From Arthrobacter sp. UKPF54-2 (GTDB lineage Bacteria > Actinomycetota > Actinomycetes > Actinomycetales > Micrococcaceae): 64,000 nt of DNA. Where the stretch lies: positions 2,790,001 to 2,854,000 of the forward strand of contig NZ_CP040174.1 in NCBI RefSeq assembly GCF_007858535.1, written 5' to 3'. The position numbers and the translations under genes are program-made. This document shows positions 37,869-51,052 of this stretch, piece after piece; positions within the stretch are counted from its first letter, which is position 1, and every line of letters begins with the position of its first letter. The notes beneath the pieces are model-generated. The model did no database searches and was not told the DNA's origin. It was given only the letters and a program-made list of their open reading frames with translations.

Positions 37869-39145
37869 GTGACGGAAACCCACGAAGTGTCAGAAACAGC
37901 AGTGATAGAAGAAGAAAACATGACAGAAAACGCAGCAGCCGCCGTCCCGGCCGTGCTCGTCCTCGAGGACGGCAGGATCTTCCGCGGCCGCAGCTACGGC
38001 GCCACCGGCACCGCACTCGGCGAAGCGGTCTTCGCGACCGGCATGACCGGCTACCAGGAGACCATCACCGATCCGTCCTACGCCCGCCAGCTCGTGGTGC
38101 AGACCGCCCCGCACATCGGCAACACCGGTGTGAACAAGGACGACGCCGAGTCCCGCCGCATCTGGGTGGCCGGCTACATCGTCCGCGACGCCGCCCGCCG
38201 GCCGTCGAACTGGCGCTCGGAACGTTCCCTCGACGAGGAGCTCGTCGACCAGGGCATCGTCGGCATCCAGGGTGTCGACACCCGCGCCATTACCCGGCAC
38301 CTGCGCGAGCACAAGACCATGCGCGCCGGGATCTTCTCCGGCGACGCCGCCGCGGCCACGGACAAGGAACTCGTGGACGCCGTGCTGGCGAGCGCGCCGA
38401 TGGAAGGCTCCCGGCTCGCCGAGGAAGTCAGCGTCGACGAGGCGTACACCGTCGAGCCGGCCGACTGGGGCTGGGAGGGCGAGCCCCGGTTCAGCATCGC
38501 CGCGATCGACCTCGGCATCAAGCGCATGACCCCGATCCGCTTCGCCGAACGCGGCGTCCGCGTCCACGTCCTGCCCGCCACCGCAACGCTCGAGGACGTG
38601 CGTGCGGTCAACCCCGACGGCGTGTTTATGTCCAACGGCCCCGGCGACCCCGCCACCGCCGACAGCCAGGTGAACCTGCTCCGTTCGGTCCTGGACGCCA
38701 AGCTGCCCTACTTCGGCATCTGCTTCGGCAACCAGATCCTGGGCCGGGCGCTGGGCTTCGGCACCTACAAGCTCCGCTACGGCCACCGCGGCATCAACCA
38801 GCCCGTGATGGACCGCCGCACCGGCAAGGTCGAGATCACCTCGCAGAACCACGGCTTCGCCGTCGACGCCCCGCTCGAGGGCGCCACAGAGGCCCCGGAA
38901 GAGCGCTTTGGCCGCGTCGAGGTCAGCCACGTGAGCCTCAACGACGACGTTGTCGAGGGCCTGTCCTGCCTGGACATTCCCGCCTTCTCGGTCCAGTACC
39001 ACCCCGAAGCGGCTGCCGGCCCGCACGACGCCGCTTACCTCTTCGACCGCTTCATCGAACTGATGGCGGACACCAAGCAGGCCGGCGCCGACACCGCCCC
39101 GGACGCACAGACCTCCACCGACTCCAAGACTGAGGACAAGAAGTA

Positions 39146-39146
<1 letters not shown>
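37869..39146 (+). CDS. carA: Carbamoyl-phosphate synthase small subunit
   Basis: Glutaminase subunit passing ammonia to CarB. About 425 residues. The conserved part begins [26 protein letters not shown] is in the N-domain; the class I amidotransferase nucleophile is in [15 protein letters not shown] (Cys at about residue 285) with the His/Glu pair in [13 protein letters not shown]. The usual CxGHQ has Asn for His here, which I recall as normal in actinobacteria. Three in-frame starts exist (GTG 37854, GTG 37869, ATG 37920); GTG 37869 has GGAAAG 6 bases upstream. The acidic N-terminal ~20 residues are therefore uncertain. Confidence 0.94.
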
Positions 39147-42464
<3,318 letters not shown>

Positions 42465-42472
<8 letters not shown>

Positions 42473-43346
42473 GGCCGGCACCGCTGACACGGCCGGCCGG
42501 GAGTCCTTTGGCTCCCGGCTGGGCCGGGCCATGGCCGGGCGCGGCCCGCTCTGCGTGGGCATCGACCCGCACCCGGCGCTGCTGCAGGGCTGGGGCCTGA
42601 ACGACGACGCCGCCGGGCTGGAGCGCTTCTCGCTCACCGTTCTCAACGCCGTCGGCTCCCTGGCCGCCGCCGTGAAGCCGCAGGTGGCGCTCTATGAGCG
42701 GCACGGCTCGGCCGGCATGGCCGTGCTGGAACGGGTGCTGGCGGCGTGCGCGGAGGCCGGTGTGCTCAGCATCGCCGATGCCAAGCGCGGCGACATCGGC
42801 TCCACCATGGCCGCCTACGCGGACGCGTGGCTGCGGGACGGTTCCGCCCTGGCTGCGGACTCGGTGACGCTCAGCCCGTACCTGGGCTTCGAGTCGTTGC
42901 GTCCCGCGCTGGACCTTGCGGCCGAGGCCGGGCGCGGTGTGTTCGTCCTGGCCCTGACCTCCAACCCCGAGGGGGCGTCCGTGCAGCACGTCGGCGGCGC
43001 GGACTCCGTGGCCCGGCGGATTGCCCGGGCCGCCGCCGCGGAGAACCGGCGGTACGGCGTTGACCAGGATGCCGGGGACCTCGGTTCCGTGGGCCTCGTG
43101 GTCGGCGCGACCGTCGGTTCGGCCCTGACGGACCTTGGCCTGGACCTCGCCGCGGTCCGCGGCCCGATCCTGGCCCCGGGCCTTGGCGCGCAGGGCGCCA
43201 CCGCGGCGGACCTGCGCCGGACCTTCGGGAGTGCCTACGGCCAGGTGCTCGGCACCTCCAGCCGGGACATCCTGGCTGCCGGCCCGCGGATCCAGGACCT
43301 GCGGGACGCCGCGCAGCGCACCCTTGAGGAGCTCCGCACTGCGTAG
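42465..43346 (+). CDS. pyrF: Orotidine 5'-phosphate decarboxylase (type 2)
   Basis: Final step to UMP. 293 residues, the longer type 2 OMPDC found in actinobacteria: [36 protein letters not shown], catalytic [19 protein letters not shown], and [12 protein letters not shown] with [14 protein letters not shown] 42465 overlaps carB by 8 bases. Last gene of the pyr operon; pyrD and pyrE are not in this window. Two tandem hairpins follow. Confidence 0.95.
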
Positions 43347-43350
43347 CCCT

Positions 43351-43383
43351 TCCCGCCTCTGCGGGAACCCGCCCGTGGGCGGG
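43351..43383 (+). terminator. Tandem hairpins after pyrF
   Basis: TCCCGC-CTCT-GCGGGA (43351-43366) is immediately followed by CCCGCC-CGTG-GGCGGG (43368-43383). Both are perfect 6-bp stems right after the pyrF stop, a likely end for the pyrimidine operon. No T tract. Confidence 0.6.
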
Positions 43384-43666
43384 CCCTGGGGGTTAGCTGC
43401 GCCGATTGGTCGCAGATGGCCGCCATGGATGTGGCATTCCGGCCATTCTTGGCAAATGCCCGCAGTCGCATCGCCGCCGGGTCACGGCCTGAGCCCCGCG
43501 CGGGAGCTTCCCTTCGGACAGGCCCGGTCCGGGGCAACCGTCCATTGATTTCAGCATCTCCCAGAAGGTAGGTTCAGGAGAAGTCCGTGGTCACAGCCGG
43601 GGTGCTGTACGGTTCGCCCGGGCGCCTCGTTTGTTTGGGCCGTCCGACTACGCAGGGAGGACCTCA
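43384..43666 (+). promoter_or_regulatory. mihF: Gene-free stretch upstream of mihF
   Basis: About 280 bases between the pyrF hairpins and mihF. I see no conserved reading frame or RNA gene. TACGGT near 43608-43613 could be a -10 for mihF, and CGCAGGGAGG at 43651-43660 is its ribosome-binding site. The long spacing suggests a regulated promoter, as expected for a nucleoid protein. Confidence 0.35.
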
Positions 43667-43984
43667 GTGAGCTTGCGACCCCTCACGCCGCAGGAGCGTG
43701 CCGATGCCCTGCACAAGGCCGCCGCGGCCCGGTCGGTCCGGGCTGCGGCGAAAGAACGGCTGAAGACGGGGGAGCTGTCCATTGCCGAGCTGCTCAGCGC
43801 GGGGGAGACGGACGAGGCGATCGCCCGGATGCGCGTCGTCGAGCTGCTGGAGGCGCTGCCGGGCATCGGGCAGGTGCGGGCCGCCGCCATTATGGACCGG
43901 CTCGGCATCGCGGCCTCCCGGCGGGTGCGGGGCCTGGGAATCCACCAGCGCCGGGCGCTGGTAGATTTTATAGACGAGAAATAG
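43667..43984 (+). CDS. mihF: Integration host factor, actinobacterial type (mIHF)
   Basis: Small nucleoid-associated DNA-binding protein, unrelated in fold to proteobacterial IHF; essential in mycobacteria. 105 residues from GTG 43667, which has GGGAGG 6-7 bases upstream and gives the standard family length. Sequence: SLRPLTPQERADALHKAAAAR, a long helix rich in Arg/Lys, RMRVVELLEALPGIGQVRAAAIMDRLGI (helix-two-turn-helix) and SRRVRGLGIHQRRALVDF. The order mihF-gmk-rpoZ-coaBC is conserved in actinobacteria. Confidence 0.94.
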   Translation: MSLRPLTPQERADALHKAAAARSVRAAAKERLKTGELSIAELLSAGETDEAIARMRVVELLEALPGIGQVRAAAIMDRLGIAASRRVRGLGIHQRRALVDFIDEK

Positions 43985-44023
43985 CCCGGCCCGCCGAGCT
44001 TCCACCACCGCCCAAAGGAATAC

Positions 44024-44596
44024 GTGAGCAAGAAACCCGGACTGACAGTCCTCGCCGGCCCGACGGCGGTCGGCAAAGGCACCGTGTCCACCTACATCCG
44101 GGACAACTATCCCGAAGTCTGGCTTTCCGTGTCGGCAACCACACGTCCGCCGCGGCCGGGCGAAATCGACGGGGTGCACTACTACTTCAAGTCCAAGGAA
44201 GAGTTCGACGCCCTCGTCGCGGCCGGGGAACTGCTGGAGTGGGCCGTGGTGCACGGGCAGAACACCTACGGCACGCTGAAGAGCACGGTCGACGCGGCGA
44301 TTGCCGAGGGCCGGTCGGTGCTGTTGGAGATTGACCTGCAGGGCGCACGCCAGGTGAAGAAGGCCGTGCCGGACGCGCAGTTCGTCTTCCTCGCCCCGCC
44401 CAGCTGGGAAGAATTGGTCCGTCGGCTGGTGGGGCGCGGCACGGAATCCGCCGAAGAACAGCAGCGGCGGCTGGAAACCGGTAAAGTAGAACTAGCCGCT
44501 GAACCGGAGTTCGATCACACGGTCATCAATGATGACGTACGTCGGGCAGCGGATGAGCTTGTTTCACTCATGGGGCTTACGCCGCACCCGCACTAA
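44024..44596 (+). CDS. gmk: Guanylate kinase
   Basis: Phosphorylates GMP to GDP. 190 residues: P-loop [34 protein letters not shown] (GMP-binding), [17 protein letters not shown], and [16 protein letters not shown]. The P-loop lacks the SGPSG of E. coli Gmk but is the usual actinobacterial form. GTG start at 44024, 39 bases after mihF. The product also links to (p)ppGpp control of GTP pools. Confidence 0.96.
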   Translation: MSKKPGLTVLAGPTAVGKGTVSTYIRDNYPEVWLSVSATTRPPRPGEIDGVHYYFKSKEEFDALVAAGELLEWAVVHGQNTYGTLKSTVDAAIAEGRSVLLEIDLQGARQVKKAVPDAQFVFLAPPSWEELVRRLVGRGTESAEEQQRRLETGKVELAAEPEFDHTVINDDVRRAADELVSLMGLTPHPH

Positions 44597-44635
44597 ACGC
44601 AGGGTCGGATTGGCCCGTTAGAATTTGGAGAATTC

Positions 44636-44899
44636 GTGTCCACGAACCTTGAAGGCATCATCAACCCGCCGATCGACGAGCTGCTGAAGGCCGCCGATTC
44701 GAAGTACGGACTGGTGATTTTCGGTGCCAAGCGCGCCCGGCAGATCAACGCCTACTACGCCCAGCTGCACGAGGGCCTGTTCGAGTACGTCGGCCCGCTG
44801 GTCGACACCAAGCTGAACGAGAAGTCGCTGTCCATCGCCCTGCGCGAAATCAACGAAGGCAAGCTCGTTTCCACGCCGATCGAGGCCGCCGCAGAGTAA
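44636..44899 (+). CDS. rpoZ: DNA-directed RNA polymerase omega subunit
   Basis: Assists folding and assembly of the beta-prime subunit. 87 residues with the conserved [33 protein letters not shown] and [18 protein letters not shown] start at 44636 with GGAG 5-6 bases before. TAGAAT at 44619-44624 looks like a -10, but its predicted start point would fall after the ribosome-binding site, so I do not rely on it. An 18-base palindrome covers the stop codon. Confidence 0.96.
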   Translation: MSTNLEGIINPPIDELLKAADSKYGLVIFGAKRARQINAYYAQLHEGLFEYVGPLVDTKLNEKSLSIALREINEGKLVSTPIEAAAE

Positions 44900-44908
44900 T
44901 TACTCTGC
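44891..44908. repeat. 18-base perfect palindrome at the end of rpoZ
   Basis: GCAGAGTAATTACTCTGC equals its own reverse complement with no spacer and includes the rpoZ TAA stop. As RNA it can form a 7-bp stem with an AATT loop, 17 bases before the coaBC start. No T tract follows. It could be a weak attenuator or a dimeric protein site. Confidence 0.6.
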
Positions 44909-44925
44909 TACTTGACGGAGGTCAC

Positions 44926-46221
44926 GTGCGCATAGTCCTCGGAGTCGGGGGAGGGATTGCCGCCTACAAGGTGGCATCGCTCCTCCGGCTTTTTACTGAA
45001 GCCGGCCATGACGTCACAGTCATCCCCACCGAGGCCGCGACCCGGTTCGTCGGCGTGGCCACGTGGGAGGCCCTGTCCGGCCATCCGGTCAGCAACAGCG
45101 TCTTCGACGAGGTACACACCGTCAACCACGTCCGGCTCGGCCACGAGGCGGAGCTGATCGTCGTCGCCCCGGCCACCGCCGACCTGCTGGCCCGCGCCGC
45201 CGCCGGCCAGGCCAACGACCTGCTCACCAACACGCTGCTGATGGCGGGGGGGCCGGTCCTGATGGCCCCGGCCATGCACACAGAAATGTGGCGCCACCCG
45301 GCCACCCAGGCCAATGTGGAAACCCTGCGCAGCCGGGGCATTACCGTGCTGGAGCCGGCCACCGGCCGGCTGACCGGGGCGGATTCCGGCCCCGGTCGGC
45401 TGCCCGAACCGGAGGCGATCTTCGCCGCCGCGCTGGCCCTGGCCGGCGCCCCCGCAGTCCCCAACGCACCCGAGCTGACGACGTCGGACCTGACAGCGCC
45501 GGAAATGACCGCCGCACCTTCCGCGGGCCGGCCGCTGGCCGGTCTCACCGTGACGATCAGCGCCGGCGGCACCCGCGAACCCCTCGACCCGGTCCGGTTC
45601 CTCGGCAACCGGTCCTCCGGCAAGCAGGGCGTGGCCCTCGCCGTCGCGGCCCGGGAGGCCGGTGCCCGGGTCCGGCTGCTGGCGGCCCACATGGACGTCC
45701 CGGCGCCCGCCGGCGTCGAGGTCGTGCAGGTCGAAACCGCGTTGGAACTTCGCGAGGCCGCCCTGCATGCCGCGGCGGACTCCGACGTCGTCATCATGGC
45801 CGCCGCGGTCGCGGACTTCCGCCCCGCCGACGTCTCCGGCACCAAAATCAAGAAGCGGGACGACACCGCCGACCCGGTGATTACCCTGTTGCGCAACCCG
45901 GACATCCTCCGCGAGTTGGTCGAGGTCCGCGACGCCGCCTCCCGGAACCAGCTGATCGTGGGCTTCGCGGCCGAGACCGGCGACGCCGACGGAGACGTCC
46001 TGGAGTACGCGGCCGCCAAGCTGCGCCGCAAGGCCTGCGACCTGCTGGTGGTCAACCACGTGGGCCAGGACAAGGTGTTCGGCGAGGACACCAACGCCGT
46101 AGTCATCCTTTCGCGCACCGGCTCCGAACCCCAAGAGGCGTCGGGTTCCAAATCCGACGTCGCGGCTGCCGTGATCGACCGCGTCAGCGCCGAGTTGAGC
46201 CGGGTTGTCCCGCCCGCTTAA
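44926..46221 (+). CDS. coaBC: Bifunctional phosphopantothenoylcysteine decarboxylase / phosphopantothenate-cysteine ligase
   Basis: Two consecutive steps of coenzyme A synthesis. 431 residues. N-terminal flavoprotein domain (CoaC, about 1-180): IVLGVGGGIAAYKVASLLR, NHVRLGHEAELIVVAPATADLLAR, and PAMHTEMW (the PxMNxxMW motif with His for Asn). C-terminal synthetase domain (CoaB, about 205-431): VTISAGGTREPLDPVRFLGNRSSGKQG, AAVADFRP, KIKK and VVNHVG. A variable Pro/Ala-rich linker separates them. GTG start at 44926 with GGAGG 4 bases upstream. Confidence 0.95.
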   Translation: MRIVLGVGGGIAAYKVASLLRLFTEAGHDVTVIPTEAATRFVGVATWEALSGHPVSNSVFDEVHTVNHVRLGHEAELIVVAPATADLLARAAAGQANDLLTNTLLMAGGPVLMAPAMHTEMWRHPATQANVETLRSRGITVLEPATGRLTGADSGPGRLPEPEAIFAAALALAGAPAVPNAPELTTSDLTAPEMTAAPSAGRPLAGLTVTISAGGTREPLDPVRFLGNRSSGKQGVALAVAAREAGARVRLLAAHMDVPAPAGVEVVQVETALELREAALHAAADSDVVIMAAAVADFRPADVSGTKIKKRDDTADPVITLLRNPDILRELVEVRDAASRNQLIVGFAAETGDADGDVLEYAAAKLRRKACDLLVVNHVGQDKVFGEDTNAVVILSRTGSEPQEASGSKSDVAAAVIDRVSAELSRVVPPA

Positions 46222-46288
46222 GCGCTGGCGTAAGCAACGTCTCCTTAGCAGGGGGACACACGCCGCCGGACGTCCGTTTCCCAACCAG

Positions 46289-46294
46289 TAAGGT
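46289..46294 (+). promoter_or_regulatory. metK: Candidate -10 for leaderless metK transcript
   Basis: TAAGGT at 46289-46294 is followed by 6 bases and then the GTG start of metK at 46301, so transcription is predicted to begin at the start codon. No Shine-Dalgarno precedes metK and no -35 is obvious. No SAM riboswitch fits in the 79-base gap. Confidence 0.55.
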
Positions 46295-46300
46295 AGTTGA

Positions 46301-47536
<1,236 letters not shown>

Positions 47537-47613
47537 GCTCCGGCAGGGCCGTGTGTCCAGCGTGGTGACTGACCTAGCCTGTTTTTTCGAATGTCACAGC
47601 CCTGTGATGTGCT

Positions 47614-47652
47614 GTAGCCAGGCCGCCGAACGGCGGCCTGGCTACTTTTCTT
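47614..47652 (+). terminator. Intrinsic terminator of metK
   Basis: GTAGCCAGGCCGCC (47614-47627) pairs perfectly over 14 bases with GGCGGCCTGGCTAC (47632-47645), loop GAAC, followed by TTTTCTT. Textbook Rho-independent terminator. Confidence 0.93.
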
Positions 47653-47694
47653 AAAGTTCATGACCGGACCAGCCGTCGAAGGGAGACAGGCGCC

Positions 47695-49848
47695 ATGACC
47701 CCAGCCCGAAGCGGCGCCCCGGAAGAGCCGCAGCAGCTCTCGCTGCTGCACGGTTTCCCCGCCTCCGCCGCCGCGGCCGGACCGGCCCTCGCCGCGGACC
47801 TCCCGGTGGCCCGGGTGCAGCTCGAGTCATCCCTCCCGCACCTGGACCGGCCGTTCGACTACAGCGTGCCCGCGGAGCTCGACGCGGCCGCCCGGCCCGG
47901 CGTCAGGGTCCGGGTGAAGTTCAGCGGCCAGGAACTCAGCGGCTATCTGCTCGAACGCGCCGCCGAGTCCGACGCCGGCCACCCCCTGGTGCCGCTGTAC
48001 AAGGTTGTGTCCCCGGTGCCGGTGCTCACGCCCGCGGTGGCCGACCTTGCCGGCAGGGTGGCGGCGCGCTACGCCGGCACGGTCAGCGACGTGCTCCGGG
48101 TCGCCGTCCCGCCGCGGATGGCCAAACTGGAAAAGGAGTTTGCGCCCGGCGGCCTGTTGGACCCCGCACTCTTCGCCGCAGCCCCTGCCGCCGGCGCTCC
48201 CGACGCGCCGTCTGAAGCCGCGACCTCCGGCTGGGACGGATACCACAACGGCCCGGCGTTCCTGCAACACCTGGGCGCGGGGGAGTCGCCCCGCGCCGCG
48301 CTGAGCGCCCTGCAGGGGTTCGGCCCCGGCGGCTGGCCGCGGCTGCTTGCCGAGGCCGTGGCCGCCGTCCGCCGCTCCGGCCGCGGCGCCGTCGTGGTGG
48401 TGCCCGATTACCGCGACCTGGACCGGGCCGAGGCAGCCCTGCTGGAGCTGCTGCCGGCCGGCGACGTCGCCCGACTCACCGCCGACGACGGCCAGACCCC
48501 GCGCTACCGCAGCTTCCTTCGCATCCTCAGTGGCGCCGCGGGGGTGGCCGTGGGGACCCGCTCCGCCGCCTACGCGCCGGTGCAGAACCTCGGCCTGGTG
48601 GTGTGCTGGGACGACGGAGACGACCTGCACATTGAGCAGCGTTCCCCGTACGCGCATGCCCGTGAAGTCCTGCTGCTCCGGGCGGCGCACGAAGGTGCCG
48701 CGTGCCTGCTGGCCGGGCACGCCCGGAGCACGGAGTCGCAACGGCTGGTGGAGTCCGGGTGGGCCTGGCCGGTCGAGGCGGACCGCTCGGTAATGCGCCG
48801 GACCGTCCCACGCGTCGTGAACACCGCCGACAGCTTTGAACAGGAGCGGGACCCGCTGGCGCGGATCGCGCGGCTGCCCGGCGCGGCCTGGCGCGCAGCG
48901 AAGGAGGGCCTAGAACGCGGTCCCGTCCTGGTCCAGGTCGCACGGGCCGGGTACGCGCCGTCGCTGGCCTGCGAACGCTGCCGGGAGCCGGCACGCTGCA
49001 CCGCCTGTAATGGCCCGATGGCAATTTCCGGGCCTGGCGGCAGCGCCGCGGTGCCCGCGTGCCGCTGGTGCTCCGCCGTCTCCCCGAACTGGCACTGCGT
49101 GCATTGCCACGGCGTCCGGCTCCGGCGGGGCGCCACCGGAGCGCTGCGGACGGCGGAGGAACTGGGCCGGGCCTTTCCGGGAAAACCCGTCATTACCTCC
49201 TCCGGAGACCGCGTCCTGGCCACTGTCCCTGACAGCAAGGCCCTTGTGGTTGCGACGGTCGGCGCCGAACCGGTGGCAGCAGGCGGTTACGCGGCGGCGC
49301 TGCTGCTCGATGGCGACTCCCTGCTGCGCCGGGAAAACCTCCGGGCGGGCGAGGATGCCGTCCGGCGCTGGTTCAACGCCGCCGCACTGGTCCGGCCGGC
49401 TTCGGACGGCGGGCTCGTGGTCATCACGGCCGAGGACGCCGCCGGCGTCGGTGCCTTGCTGCGCTGGGACCCGGCAGGGTACGCCGGGCGCGAGCTGGCG
49501 TTGCGGAAAGAGCTGTCGCTGCCGCCCGCGGTCCGGATCGCGTCCGTCACCGGCGCCCGCACCGCCGTCGGGCACTTCACCGATGCCGTAGGGCACGCGC
49601 TGGCGAAACAGGCCATCGTGCTGCGCGCGGCCGGGCCGGCACCGCTGCCCGGAGCGGGGTCCGGAGCATCGAAGCCGGGTGCCGGTGCGGAGCGGCACGG
49701 CGGCGAGGAGGTCCGGACGCTGCTGTTCATCCCGTACGCGGAAGCCACCGAGGCCACCAAGGCCCTGCGCGCGGTCAAGGCCGCCGCAGCAGCCAAGCGC
49801 ACTGACGACCCGGTCCAGGTGCGGCTCGACGGCGTGGACGTGCTCTAG
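47695..49848 (+). CDS. priA: Primosomal protein N' (PriA-like), helicase motifs missing
   Basis: 717-residue replication-restart protein. N-terminal DNA-binding domain: VARVQLESSLPHLDRPFDYSVP and GVRVRVKFSGQELSGYLL. The middle keeps the helicase fold (GRGAVVVVPDYRDLDRAE, LSGAAGVAVGTRSAAYAPV, LVVCWDDGDD) but has no Walker A lysine and WDDGDD in place of the DEEH box, so ATP-driven unwinding is unlikely; this loss is known in actinobacterial PriA. Eight zinc cysteines are present (C426, C429, C435, C438, C456, C459, C468, C471). ATG 47695 follows the metK terminator, so it has its own transcript. Convergent with a glycosyltransferase gene. Confidence 0.92.
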   Translation: MTPARSGAPEEPQQLSLLHGFPASAAAAGPALAADLPVARVQLESSLPHLDRPFDYSVPAELDAAARPGVRVRVKFSGQELSGYLLERAAESDAGHPLVPLYKVVSPVPVLTPAVADLAGRVAARYAGTVSDVLRVAVPPRMAKLEKEFAPGGLLDPALFAAAPAAGAPDAPSEAATSGWDGYHNGPAFLQHLGAGESPRAALSALQGFGPGGWPRLLAEAVAAVRRSGRGAVVVVPDYRDLDRAEAALLELLPAGDVARLTADDGQTPRYRSFLRILSGAAGVAVGTRSAAYAPVQNLGLVVCWDDGDDLHIEQRSPYAHAREVLLLRAAHEGAACLLAGHARSTESQRLVESGWAWPVEADRSVMRRTVPRVVNTADSFEQERDPLARIARLPGAAWRAAKEGLERGPVLVQVARAGYAPSLACERCREPARCTACNGPMAISGPGGSAAVPACRWCSAVSPNWHCVHCHGVRLRRGATGALRTAEELGRAFPGKPVITSSGDRVLATVPDSKALVVATVGAEPVAAGGYAAALLLDGDSLLRRENLRAGEDAVRRWFNAAALVRPASDGGLVVITAEDAAGVGALLRWDPAGYAGRELALRKELSLPPAVRIASVTGARTAVGHFTDAVGHALAKQAIVLRAAGPAPLPGAGSGASKPGAGAERHGGEEVRTLLFIPYAEATEATKALRAVKAAAAAKRTDDPVQVRLDGVDVL

Positions 49849-49853
49849 GGTCG

Positions 49854-49923
49854 CCGTTTCGACGGGCTCCTGTGCCATAGACGCTTCCGCGCGTCGATTT
49901 GGCAACGAAGCAGCGAAATGGCG
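49854..49923. repeat. Degenerate intergenic repeat, copy B
   Basis: Lies just past the priA stop, before the convergent glycosyltransferase gene. It shares ordered blocks with 18299-18368 (TCGACGG, TCC, GTGC, GACG, TTC, GCGTCGA, GGC, CGAAA-x-GGC), roughly two thirds of positions by eye with small gaps. Confidence 0.4.
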
Positions 49924-49941
49924 AAGGCTACAGGGGTTTCC

Positions 49942-49977
49942 GGGACTACCGGGACTACCGGGACTACCGGGACTACC
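49942..49977. repeat. Tandem 9-base repeat, four perfect copies
   Basis: GGGACTACC occurs four times head to tail at 49942-49977. It lies between the convergent priA and glycosyltransferase genes; the last copy supplies the glycosyltransferase stop codon (TAG on the minus strand at 49973-49975). Copy number may vary between strains. Confidence 0.9.
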
Positions 49978-51052
49978 GGCGCTTCCGGAGCGCGACGGCT
50001 TCCTCGGCCGCGGCCAGCAGGCGCTGCGCGGACGCATCCCAGCTGAACTCGCCCGCACGCTGCACGGCCCGGCCGGAACGGTCCTTCCACTGCTCCGGCA
50101 CCTCGAGTTCGCGCACGGCCTCGGCAAAGGCCGCCGGGGAGTCCGGATCGACGTAGCTGACCGCGTCCGCACCGACTTCGCGGAAGATCGGGATGTCGCT
50201 GGCGATGACCGGTGTGCCGTGCGACATCGCCTCCACGAGGGGCAGGCCGTACCCCTCCGCCTTGGAGAGGCTGACCAGTGCGGTGGTCCGGGCGAGCAGT
50301 TCCTCGTACTCGGCGTCCGTCACACCGTTGTGGAACACGATGTTGGCTCCGGCCGGGGCCAGGGCCTCCAGCTCCGCCCGGCGTTCGGGCGTGATTCGAC
50401 TCAGCAGGTGCAGGGTCATGTCCGGGAGCTCGGCCATGCCCCGGACCATGGTTTCCACGTTCTTGTACGGCATAAAGGAGCCCATATAGAGCAGGGTCTT
50501 GTCCGCCCCGGCGCCGGGGTCCCGCGGCGTGAGCCCGGGCTGTGGGGCGTTGCCGACAATCCGCACCGGCCGCTTCGTCAGACGGTACTTCGCCATCAGG
50601 GACTCCGTGGTGGCGCTGATGGTCGCGACGACGTCGGCCCGGTTCAGCAGCATCCGCTGAGGCCAGAACGCCTTGTGGTAGAGCCGCCAAAGCACCCGGA
50701 CCGGGGCCGGGAGGAACCCGGGGGGCGCGGGGTGCTCGTAGTAGATCAGGTCGTGCAGGGTCAGGACCAGGGCGTAGTTGCGGCCCCAGCTGCCCATGGT
50801 CTGCATCGGGCAGACCACCACGTCGGCCCCCAGCGGGTTAACCTTGGCCGCGACGAACAGTTCAGCCGGTGAGAGCGGGCTGTTGATGAGCGTGTACGGC
50901 ACGTCGGGCAGCAGCGCCAGCTGGCGGCTGTCGCTAATCAGCATGGAGACGTCCGCGATCTTGGCGGTGGCCGCGATGAGGCTGGCGCCATAGCGGCTGA
51001 TGCCGTCGTGGTGGTCGAGCCTGGTGAAGCGGGCGTCAATGAGGATTTTCAC
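49973..51052 (-). CDS. GT4-type glycosyltransferase
   Basis: 359-residue retaining glycosyltransferase of the GT-B fold. N-terminal part: MKILIDARFTRLDHHDGISRYG (acceptor side), LVLTLHDLIYYEHP; C-terminal nucleotide-sugar domain: LLYMGSFMPYKNVETMVRGM, VIFHNGVT-type loop (NIVFHNGVTDAEYEELL), and the EX7E motif in SKAEGYGLPLVEAMSHGTPVIASD. No signal or TM segment, so it acts at the inner membrane face or in the cytoplasm. GTG start at 51052 overlaps the hydrolase stop (GTGA). Donor and acceptor are unknown. Confidence 0.88.
   Translation of the reverse strand: MKILIDARFTRLDHHDGISRYGASLIAATAKIADVSMLISDSRQLALLPDVPYTLINSPLSPAELFVAAKVNPLGADVVVCPMQTMGSWGRNYALVLTLHDLIYYEHPAPPGFLPAPVRVLWRLYHKAFWPQRMLLNRADVVATISATTESLMAKYRLTKRPVRIVGNAPQPGLTPRDPGAGADKTLLYMGSFMPYKNVETMVRGMAELPDMTLHLLSRITPERRAELEALAPAGANIVFHNGVTDAEYEELLARTTALVSLSKAEGYGLPLVEAMSHGTPVIASDIPIFREVGADAVSYVDPDSPAAFAEAVRELEVPEQWKDRSGRAVQRAGEFSWDASAQRLLAAAEEAVALRKRR

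Noticed and set aside
46222..46300. A SAM riboswitch before metK.
   Set aside because: The gap is only 79 bases, no SAM-I/II/IV-like core is seen, and the promoter appears to abut the start codon.
49899..50156. A small plus-strand ORF with an RDY repeat encoded by the 9-base tandem repeat.
   Set aside because: It runs into the antisense strand of the glycosyltransferase gene, and its repeat is a by-product of the intergenic DNA repeat.
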